This document shows positions 4,544-10,290 of a stretch of DNA of 10,290 nt, piece after piece (the first letter of the stretch is position 1; each line of letters begins with the position of its first letter). Made by a program: the position numbers and the translations under genes. The notes under the pieces were generated by a model, which was not told where the DNA came from, did no database searches, and saw nothing but the letters and a program-made list of their open reading frames with translations. The stretch comes from RUG11551 sp045546875 (GTDB taxonomy: Bacteria; Planctomycetota; Planctomycetia; Pirellulales; Thermoguttaceae): assembly GCA_045546875.1 (NCBI GenBank), contig JAZQDP010000050.1:1-10290 (forward strand). Direction: 5' to 3'.

Positions 4544-7394
4544 TACAAATATGAAACATTTACCCCTCCTCCTGTTGGTTGTTTTTCTGCCATCTGCGTG
4601 GGCGAACGGTGCAGATTCCATATCTATTCCATCGATAGACAACTGGCGTTCTCATTCTGATTCCATAGCGGTAAAAACGGTTCCTAATGGAGTTGAGTTT
4701 ACAGTCTTAAAGGAGACGCCCGGTCGTTTAACGGAATTCGGTCAAACCATTAAGCTGGCGAAAAAGAACGTCAACCTGCTTTTCAGCGCCAAAATTGACG
4801 CCGACGACCCGCAAAAAGCGTGTCTGCAAATCAAGCTTTTCAAAGACAAAAAGGAAATCGCCCGACCATCCGCCTGGGGCGTTCCCAAAGAAGACAATAA
4901 AACAATCCCTACGCGTCTTGCAGTCAACACGGGCGAAGCGGACTCAATTCAAATTCTGCTCCGCATTGACACAAAAGGACAAGTCGGGAAGAAGTTCGTC
5001 TTTACGGAGATTAAACTCGTTGAAACGGAAACGCTCGTCAAAATAGACAAGCCGAAAACGAAATCGGAGAAGAAGGACGAGCCGGTTTCTCTAACCGCTA
5101 ACGCGCCGGAATTTGAAGTCGTGCCGGGTTATCGGGTTTGCAGTATCAACGTCAACGTTAGCGTCCTGGACGACGAATCGCAGTTCCAGTCCAAGGTGCG
5201 ATTTCGATTCAAGCCGACGGCAGACATCCCGCAATCGATATGGTTCGAGGGATTCCCGTTGGTATGCGTCCCGGGTCAGCGCTGCGCTCGTGGAACGTTC
5301 GTTCATCTTCAAGAGAATACGGTCTATCAATACGAAGTTGCTATTAAATCCCCGCTGGGCGTTCGACAGTTCAAAGGGGAATTCAAAACGAAGTCCGTTG
5401 ACGTTCCCGTTGCCAAAACCGTTGTCTTGGGAAAGCAAAACGAAACGCTCTCCCCGCAGACGATTACGGAATCAGGAACTCAAAGCGGCTATATCCGTTA
5501 CATTCTGGCGCCGGGCGCGACAATCGACGGAGGAGTCGAGAAAGAATCCGCCGTTTTCCTGTCTAACGTTGAGTGTGTCATTTTAGAGGGCTTGACAGTT
5601 CGCGGCGGACGCCGTCACGGAATTCAGCTCGACAAGTGCCGCGGCGTTCAGATTCTCAACTGCGACATTTCTCATTACGGGAGAATCGGAACGCAGCGCG
5701 TTGACCTCGACGGGAAGTATTACGAGCAAAACGGACGCTGTATCAACAACGATGCCGGAATTTACGTTACAAACTCGTCCAACCTTCTCATTGAACGCAA
5801 CTGGGTTCACGACCCGCGGGGAACGGCAAACAGCTGGTTCTATTCTCATCCCGCTGGACCGAACGCGCTGTGCATTGGGGCTTCGACAGACGTTGCCGTT
5901 CGATACAACGACTTTATCGGGTCGGACGCTCACCGTTGGAACGACGTTTCCGAAGGGCTAGGCAACGGGAAAGACAACGGCGCGATTTGGCAGGACGCCG
6001 AGGTCTGCGGAAACTTCTTCGGCTTCGGCAACGACGACGGCATGGAGTTGGACGGCGGACAGGTCAACGCCCGATTCTTCTATAACAGAACGGAGGGCTG
6101 TCTGTGCGGCGTGAGTACCGCTCCGTGCAAGCTCGGTCCGGCGTGGTACTACAACAACATCTTTTGTAACGCTGGCGACGAGTTCGACCTGGTCGGCGCG
6201 GGAATTAAAAACGTTTTTGGAAAACTCGGCTTGGGGCGTCTTCACTTTATCAACAACACCGTCGTCGGATACAGCGGCGTTTCCAGCCCCGGCGGCTCGC
6301 AGAGCGAATACGACGCTCTGTCAAACCGCAAGCCGCCCCTGTTCAAGGCGTTTAGCCGCAACAACCTCTACGTCGGCGGGAGCGTTACAAATCGACAGTT
6401 CTTCGCGCCGCTGCAGTCTGATTTTGATTACGATTTAGTCATTGGTCCCAACGCGGCTAAACATATTCAAGAGGTTCAAAGCAAATTCAATCAGGAACAG
6501 CACGGAAGCTCTCTGGACTCGACGGAGGGAGTGTTCATAAACGAATCTGCCGGACGCTATCAATTAAAGACCAATTCCTTCGTATCAGGAAAAGGCAAAG
6601 CCGTCCCGAACTTCGCCGCCCGTTCGAGCGTCGGTATTGGCGCGATTGATAATACCAGGGTTGAGTCGATTCCGTACCGACCGGTTCCCTTTGACACGTC
6701 CGTTCAGACGGTTGAACTGTCCGCTAACAACGACGCTGTAACGGACAAAGCCGAGGTGAAAATCTTCGTTAAGGGAACGGACTATTCAGACGAATTCCAA
6801 ATCGTTCAGCCGAACGCCGCTGATTTCTTTACGGTAACGCCGCAGTCAGGAACGCTCAAGTCCGGGCAGACGCTGACAGTTCGGGTCAATCCCGCCGGCG
6901 TCAAACATGCGCGGCGATACACGTCGGCGTTTGCGATTAGAACCCCGTCCGGATATTCCCGCGTCGTTTCCGTTACAGTCGATTCCCGCGAAAACGCCCG
7001 ACTTTTAGCGCCGGCGCGCAAGGACGCGATATATGCGTCAGATGTAAAAGTTCTTCCAGACGGCGGAACGAAACTGACGTTTGACGTTCTCGCCGATGGC
7101 GAGTACTGGCTCTTTGCCAAAACCGGCTCGCAGTCCGGCGCGTGGCGTTACATGTCGATCAACGGTCAAAACAAGAAGAACGTCATTTCCCTCGGTTCAA
7201 AGCGAACGGACGAACCGTGGGTCAATGTCGCGTCTCCTGTTTTCGGTGGAGACGGAGCGGGTTCAAACCGCCCGATTCCGCTTTCCAAAGGGAAGAATAC
7301 GATTATTCTGTACGGACGCCAGCCCAGCGACGCCGTCCCGACGCTCAAAGCCGTTCTGGCGGCAGACCCCGACGCATTCCGATTAGCGCCGTAG
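4536..7394 (+). CDS. Large secreted right-handed beta-helix protein with flanking carbohydrate-binding-like domains
   Basis: 952 residues from the ATG that overlaps the DUF1559 stop. The ATG at 4551 (947 residues) is an equally plausible start. A longer in-frame extension upstream lies inside DUF1559 and is unlikely to be used. Residues 6-24 (MKHLPLLLLVVFLPSAWANG) form a signal peptide. About 30-163 look like a jelly-roll carbohydrate-binding module. A charged Lys-rich linker at about 168-183 precedes a fibronectin-III-like beta domain (190-287). About 300-700 are a parallel beta-helix with repeated short turns such as LEGLTVRGGRRHGIQLDKC, LLIERNWVHD and VAVRYNDFIGS. Its acidic motif NDDGMELDGG (499-508) and GPAWYYNNIF (534-543) recur in PVC-group beta-helix proteins. 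An Ig-like domain (718-817) and a second binding-module-like domain (about 825-945) end the chain. The fold suggests a polysaccharide lyase or glycosidase, but I cannot name a catalytic residue. No Shine-Dalgarno; translation is probably coupled to the upstream gene. Confidence 0.85.
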   Translation: MNNTNMKHLPLLLLVVFLPSAWANGADSISIPSIDNWRSHSDSIAVKTVPNGVEFTVLKETPGRLTEFGQTIKLAKKNVNLLFSAKIDADDPQKACLQIKLFKDKKEIARPSAWGVPKEDNKTIPTRLAVNTGEADSIQILLRIDTKGQVGKKFVFTEIKLVETETLVKIDKPKTKSEKKDEPVSLTANAPEFEVVPGYRVCSINVNVSVLDDESQFQSKVRFRFKPTADIPQSIWFEGFPLVCVPGQRCARGTFVHLQENTVYQYEVAIKSPLGVRQFKGEFKTKSVDVPVAKTVVLGKQNETLSPQTITESGTQSGYIRYILAPGATIDGGVEKESAVFLSNVECVILEGLTVRGGRRHGIQLDKCRGVQILNCDISHYGRIGTQRVDLDGKYYEQNGRCINNDAGIYVTNSSNLLIERNWVHDPRGTANSWFYSHPAGPNALCIGASTDVAVRYNDFIGSDAHRWNDVSEGLGNGKDNGAIWQDAEVCGNFFGFGNDDGMELDGGQVNARFFYNRTEGCLCGVSTAPCKLGPAWYYNNIFCNAGDEFDLVGAGIKNVFGKLGLGRLHFINNTVVGYSGVSSPGGSQSEYDALSNRKPPLFKAFSRNNLYVGGSVTNRQFFAPLQSDFDYDLVIGPNAAKHIQEVQSKFNQEQHGSSLDSTEGVFINESAGRYQLKTNSFVSGKGKAVPNFAARSSVGIGAIDNTRVESIPYRPVPFDTSVQTVELSANNDAVTDKAEVKIFVKGTDYSDEFQIVQPNAADFFTVTPQSGTLKSGQTLTVRVNPAGVKHARRYTSAFAIRTPSGYSRVVSVTVDSRENARLLAPARKDAIYASDVKVLPDGGTKLTFDVLADGEYWLFAKTGSQSGAWRYMSINGQNKKNVISLGSKRTDEPWVNVASPVFGGDGAGSNRPIPLSKGKNTIILYGRQPSDAVPTLKAVLAADPDAFRLAP

Positions 7395-7455
7395 CGAAGA
7401 ACGGCATCCCCTGTATCCCGCAGATATAATTAATCGACTGCATATTATTCAATCC

Positions 7456-7490
7456 GACTAACCACTTACAACTTACCACTAACCACTCCT
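7456..7490 (+). repeat. Heptanucleotide array of five degenerate CACTWAC units, abutting the ldhA start
   Basis: Five consecutive 7-nt units share an ACT core at the same phase (7456, 7463, 7470, 7477, 7484), with consensus CACTWAC. The array ends one base before the ldhA ATG. From 7457 to 7491 there are 35 bases without a single G, so a leader made from it would be unstructured and have no Shine-Dalgarno. Confidence 0.65.
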
Positions 7491-7491
7491 C

Positions 7492-8598
7492 ATGACTCAC
7501 CAAGATTTCAAAATCGCCCTGTTTGACGCTAAACCTTACGATCGGTTTTTCTTCGATTCGATAAATGCAAAATACGAATTCAGTTTGACGTACTTCGAGG
7601 AAAAACTGCGTCCTCAAACTGCGCCCTTGGCAGCGGGATTCGACGCCGTTTGCGCGTTCGTCAACGATGATTTGAGTGAACAAACCATCGAAACCCTGTC
7701 CCAAAACGGGGTAAAAATGATTGCTATGCGCTGCGCCGGGTACAACAACGTCAACCTCAAGGCGGCTTGCGAACGCGGTATTCCAGTCGTTCGCGTCCCG
7801 CAGTATTCCCCCTACGCCGTTGCAGAATACGCGCTGGGGCTGCTCATGACGCTCAATCGGAAAATTCATCGCGCCTATAACCGGGTGAGGGAAAGCAACT
7901 TTTCCATCAATGGGCTGATGGGATTTGACCTGCGGGGCAAGACCGTCGGCGTTATCGGAACCGGCAAGATCGGTCGCGTGTTTATCGGGCTGTTACAGGG
8001 ATTCGGAATGAACGTTCTCGCTTACGACCTCTACCCCAACGCTGCGGCGGCGGATGAGCTGCATTTCCAATACGTTGACCTCGATACGCTTTTCCGTAAC
8101 AGCGATATTATTTCGCTCCACTGCCCACTCACGCCGGAAAATACGCATTTGATCAACGAAAAGACGATTTCCGAAATGAGACCCGGCGTCGTGATAATCA
8201 ATACCAGCCGCGGTAAGCTCATCGACACAGCCGCTCTTATCGACGGGTTGAAAACCGGGCAAGTCGGCGCCGCCGGGCTGGACGTCTACGAGGAAGAAAC
8301 CGATTACTTCTTTGAAGACCGTTCCAGCGACGTCATGCAGGACGACGTCTTGGCGCGGCTGACGACGTTTCCCAACGTTATCGTTAGTTCGCATCAAGCG
8401 TTTTTCACGCAGGAGGCGGAATCTAACATCGCCCAAACGACCATGGAAAGCCTTGCTGCCTTTGCGGAAGGGCGCAAACTGGAAGACGCCATTTGCCTCA
8501 ACTGCGGCGGCTTGAAACAATGTCCCGGGAAAAACAGAGGCGAACACTGTTCGCCAGAGCCAACAATGATAACTCGCGTGTCAGGAAAAGAGAAATAA
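7492..8598 (+). CDS. ldhA: Fermentative D-lactate dehydrogenase with a cysteine-rich C-terminal tail
   Basis: An NAD-dependent D-2-hydroxyacid dehydrogenase that reduces pyruvate to D-lactate and regenerates NAD+ during fermentation, in the cytoplasm. It has 368 residues, about 39 more than E. coli LdhA. Diagnostic stretches are RCAGYNNVNL (80-89) and VPQYSPYAVAEYALGL (102-117), then the Rossmann motif VIGTGKIG (154-161) with Asp179 after the second strand for NAD preference. Catalytic residues are Arg240 (INTSRGKLID), a Glu in GLDVYEEE (262-269) and His301 (SSHQAFF). The extra tail after about residue 330 holds Cys335, Cys338, Cys344 and Cys353 (C-x2-C-x5-C-x8-C), possibly a metal or redox site. 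A heptamer array sits directly before the start and no Shine-Dalgarno is seen. TATAAT at 7425-7430 is a possible -10 box, without a convincing -35. Confidence 0.93.
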   Translation: MTHQDFKIALFDAKPYDRFFFDSINAKYEFSLTYFEEKLRPQTAPLAAGFDAVCAFVNDDLSEQTIETLSQNGVKMIAMRCAGYNNVNLKAACERGIPVVRVPQYSPYAVAEYALGLLMTLNRKIHRAYNRVRESNFSINGLMGFDLRGKTVGVIGTGKIGRVFIGLLQGFGMNVLAYDLYPNAAAADELHFQYVDLDTLFRNSDIISLHCPLTPENTHLINEKTISEMRPGVVIINTSRGKLIDTAALIDGLKTGQVGAAGLDVYEEETDYFFEDRSSDVMQDDVLARLTTFPNVIVSSHQAFFTQEAESNIAQTTMESLAAFAEGRKLEDAICLNCGGLKQCPGKNRGEHCSPEPTMITRVSGKEK

Positions 8599-8603
8599 TG
8601 CTT

Positions 8604-8624
8604 TAGGGAGTAGGCAGTAGTAAA
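8604..8624 (+). repeat. Heptanucleotide array, three degenerate TAGGGAG units, just after ldhA
   Basis: Units at 8604, 8611 and 8618 read TAGGGAG, TAGGCAG and TAGTAAA, in 7-nt register and six bases after the ldhA stop (8598). The same unit recurs in the same orientation at 10267-10290, so the two minus-strand genes lie between direct copies. Confidence 0.55.
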
Positions 8625-8644
8625 GACGTAAACGCCTCAGACAT

Positions 8645-8685
8645 CTGGAATCAACTGGAAATTGCTGGGGATCTCACAACTCAGC
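8645..8685. repeat. Phased CTGG element with short hairpin, relative of the element at 1625-1734
   Basis: CTGGA, CTGGA and CTGGG begin at 8645, 8655 and 8665, exactly 10 nt apart. GCTGGG (8664-8669) can pair with CTCAGC (8680-8685), with one G-U pair and a 10-nt loop. It looks like a shorter version of the CTGGG/CCCAG element after the esterase gene, and it too lies between convergent genes. It may help terminate ldhA and the minus-strand gene. Confidence 0.4.
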
Positions 8686-8686
8686 T

Positions 8687-8721
8687 AATTCCGAATTCTT
8701 AATTCCGAATTCCGAATTATC
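8687..8721. repeat. Heptanucleotide array of five AATTCCG-type units, abutting the stop codon of the substrate-binding protein gene
   Basis: Units begin at 8687, 8694, 8701, 8708 and 8715. Three are exactly AATTCCG; the others are AATTCTT and AATTATC. The array ends on the base next to the minus-strand stop codon (8724-8722), so the edge of the gene and the edge of the repeat coincide. Confidence 0.75.
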
Positions 8722-9639
8722 CTACTTCCCCTTCTCTACTCCAAAGCTAAGTCGTCGACGGCGTTCTTCAGTCTCGCGAAGCATGTCGGAATTGATTTTA
8801 TCTTTTCGAACCAGCAAAACGTATTGGGAATCAATGTATGGATTAGAAAATAAAAGGAACGAGCGACTTGCCGGAGCGCTGTCCAGTTCAGAAATCATAA
8901 AATCCACTTGACCATTCTGCGTGGCAACAAGCAAATCTTCCCAAGAATACAATCGCCATTCAATCTCCCAGTTATAAGCCAACGCCATCCGTTGTACGAG
9001 TTCAATATCAAATCCCGTTAAAAAACCTTTTTTCATAGGAACCCCTTTGGCTCCCATGAAATTAAACGGAACTTGCGTCCCCTCAGTCCCAACAACAACC
9101 TTCCTCGTCGGCGAAGCAGGTTTGGGAATATCGGGTATGACAGAACCACTCTTAAAAAACCAGCGATAGTACATGGCTTGGTAGGTTCCGTTCGCCCGAT
9201 ACATATCGATAAACCGGTTAATGTCTTGAATTAAAGCGCTGTTTTGTTTGCATGTTGCAATACTCAAACGACCCTCGCCAAAAGAATGAGGCAAAACAAC
9301 GACATTTGGATTATACGAGGCAACATAGTCCAACGTTGGGCTGTCAAAGAGAAATGCGTCTGCTTCTCGATTAAGCACTTTCATTACGCCTGTAGCGGCT
9401 CCTCCGCTATAGAACAATTTTTTTGCTCGAGGAAACCGCGCATTAGCTATATCAACCGTATAGGTAGATTCCATAATACAAATCGTGTATTCAGGGCTAT
9501 TGAGCTGTTTGGCAGAATGAATTTTCATTCTGGGATTGGAAGCTGGGTACGGTTGTCTGGTATAGACTTGCGCAAAAACAATTGACGTAAAAACAAACGT
9601 CAGGATAACCCATAATAATGAATTGAATTTATAGAACAT
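8722..9639 (-). CDS. Periplasmic substrate-binding protein, SBP_bac_3 family, with lobes in permuted order
   Basis: 305 residues from the ATG at 9639, which starts a clean signal peptide (MFYKFNSLLWVILTFVFTSIVFAQ). A GTG at 9675 would add 12 unhelpful residues. The family binds amino acids or similar small solutes for ABC importers. Here the order is reversed. Residues 45-165 match the second lobe and closing helices (READAFLFDSP, then INRFIDMYRANGTYQAMYYRWF). Residues 180-280 match the first lobe (VVVGTEGTQVPFNF, LTGFDIELVQRMA, NGQVDFMISE, SRSFLLFSNPYIDS). Ligand-binding positions of both lobes seem present: Asp99 and Arg259, by analogy with HisJ. The chain ends RLSFGVEKGK, resembling the start of lobe two. 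Either this is a circular permutant, or it is a remnant of a tandem double-SBP protein that lost both ends. No permease gene is adjacent. Start context is weak. Confidence 0.75.
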   Translation of the reverse strand: MFYKFNSLLWVILTFVFTSIVFAQVYTRQPYPASNPRMKIHSAKQLNSPEYTICIMESTYTVDIANARFPRAKKLFYSGGAATGVMKVLNREADAFLFDSPTLDYVASYNPNVVVLPHSFGEGRLSIATCKQNSALIQDINRFIDMYRANGTYQAMYYRWFFKSGSVIPDIPKPASPTRKVVVGTEGTQVPFNFMGAKGVPMKKGFLTGFDIELVQRMALAYNWEIEWRLYSWEDLLVATQNGQVDFMISELDSAPASRSFLLFSNPYIDSQYVLLVRKDKINSDMLRETEERRRRLSFGVEKGK

Positions 9640-9734
9640 TATAACACCATTACGAAAACATGTTAGATTCAACACGAAATAAAAGCGCCAATATCAATTT
9701 GAATTTATCGATGCCATAGCTCTGATAACGATTA

Positions 9735-10265
9735 TTATTTGAACCCGTCAGTTTCAACGTGATGGGTAATGAGCCAGGTATCGCCGTCTTTTTCCAGCTC
9801 AACAGTAAAATTCGCCAAATACGTTTCTCCAAAACTGTCTTCAGCCTTTTTGGCAGAATACTTGAGAACACCCTGAAAGGAAATCGTTGCTGTGGGCGGA
9901 GAAGTGAAATCGTTGAATTCCATTTGCATTTCATATATGCCAACGCGTCGGATGTCGAATCGGTCAAAAGCCCATTTTACGCGATTAAACGTTGCCTTGG
10001 CGTCGGACGTGAGATATTTCTCAATTTCTTCGACGTCCCCGGCAACCAGGGCGTCTTGAACGGCATTAATCGTTCGCCAAACTGCTTCCCGATTAGTTTC
10101 AACCATCTCGTCGAGAACATACCCACCCGCAATGATCAATATCGGGACAATCGAGGCATACAACGCCCAGTTCTCTCTGGCAATTACCCAAAAAGCAATC
10201 AGAAAAAGCAACAGGACAGATCCGAGAATCAACGTCGGGACAAAGGTTTCGTATAGTAGTTCCAT
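9735..10265 (-). CDS. Membrane-anchored NTF2/SnoaL-like protein of unknown function
   Basis: 176 residues. Two hydrophobic segments at about 8-28 and 32-52 form an N-terminal hairpin in the inner membrane. They are followed by a soluble domain of about 120 residues. The pattern of that domain, a helix with DALVAGDVEEIEKYLTSDAKATFN and then beta strands ending GDTWLITHHVE, resembles the NTF2-like fold found in many planctomycete hypothetical proteins. I see no catalytic motif. The ATG at 10265 is preceded on its own strand by one G and then a G-free heptamer array, with no Shine-Dalgarno. The substrate-binding protein gene starts 95 nt further on in the same direction, so the two may be co-transcribed, but a shared function is not evident. 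The fold assignment is by pattern only. Confidence 0.65.
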   Translation of the reverse strand: MELLYETFVPTLILGSVLLLFLIAFWVIARENWALYASIVPILIIAGGYVLDEMVETNREAVWRTINAVQDALVAGDVEEIEKYLTSDAKATFNRVKWAFDRFDIRRVGIYEMQMEFNDFTSPPTATISFQGVLKYSAKKAEDSFGETYLANFTVELEKDGDTWLITHHVETDGFK

Positions 10266-10266
10266 C

Positions 10267-10290
10267 GTAGGGTGTAGGGAATAGGGAGTA
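10267..10290. repeat. Heptanucleotide array of GTAGGGA units reaching the window edge, abutting the start of the NTF2-like gene
   Basis: Units begin at 10267, 10274, 10281 and 10288 (the last cut by the window end) and read GTAGGGT, GTAGGGA and ATAGGGA. On the minus strand this is a CCCTA-type, G-free stretch ending one base before the ATG of the NTF2-like gene. It is the same unit and orientation as at 8604-8624. Confidence 0.65.

Noticed and set aside
7993..8547. 184-codon minus-strand frame inside ldhA
   Set aside because: Antisense to conserved LdhA motifs, with no domain of its own.
7456..8721. Heptamer arrays as a CRISPR array
   Set aside because: The units are directly adjacent 7-mers without spacers, and no cas gene is present.
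9700..9730. TTATC/GATAA inverted repeat between the two minus-strand genes as a terminator
   Set aside because: Only a 5-bp AT-rich stem with a 14-nt loop and no U-tract.
9759..10256. 165-codon plus-strand frame opposite the NTF2-like gene
   Set aside because: The minus-strand frame has membrane segments and a domain pattern; this one has an Arg/Asn-rich, low-complexity look typical of antisense frames.

Overview
The window suggests a mid-GC, fermentative, plant-fibre-associated member of the Planctomycetota (or a close PVC relative). The best evidence is the DUF1559 protein at 3698-4543: a pseudopilin-type N-terminus (GFTLVELLVVIAIIG, then LLLPAVQSAREAARR) and a C-terminal H-x9-DG motif, a family greatly expanded in planctomycetes. 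A bacterial glucuronoyl esterase (CE15), a large secreted beta-helix protein and a D-lactate dehydrogenase fit an anaerobic biomass degrader, such as a gut or rumen lineage. That habitat is inference. Only two of the eight genes have a clear Shine-Dalgarno sequence, which is also usual for planctomycetes.

Layout. (1) 1-271 is an AT-rich leader with a perfect 14-bp palindrome and a TATAAT box. (2) 272-1576 (+) is a secreted CE15 esterase. It converges with 1758-2609 (-), endonuclease IV with all nine metal ligands. Between them lies a large imperfect inverted repeat built from CTGGG/CCCAG units about one helical turn apart. (3) 2610-2741 is a divergent promoter region: a near-consensus promoter that appears to make nfo leaderless, and a TTGTCT-16-TATAAT promoter for the next gene. 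(4) 2742-3647 (+) is a UbiA-family membrane prenyltransferase of the decaprenyl-phosphate phosphoribosyltransferase type. It is followed by the DUF1559 pseudopilin gene, which overlaps a 952-residue multidomain beta-helix protein (4536-7394). (5) 7492-8598 (+) is ldhA, with an unusual four-cysteine C-terminal tail. (6) On the minus strand are a substrate-binding protein whose two lobes are in permuted order (8722-9639) and a small membrane-anchored NTF2-like protein (9735-10265).

The genes do not form one pathway. CE15 and the beta-helix protein probably act outside the cytoplasm on plant polysaccharide, and LdhA disposes of reducing equivalents from fermentation. Nfo is DNA-repair housekeeping.

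The most notable signals are: (a) the substrate-binding protein, which looks circularly permuted at the hinge; (b) four intergenic arrays, all with a strict 7-nt period, abutting start or stop codons, two of which would give G-free mRNA leaders in place of a Shine-Dalgarno; and (c) the helically phased CTGGG/CCCAG element, present in both convergent intergenic regions. I see no defence system, CRISPR array, tRNA, rRNA or intact mobile element.
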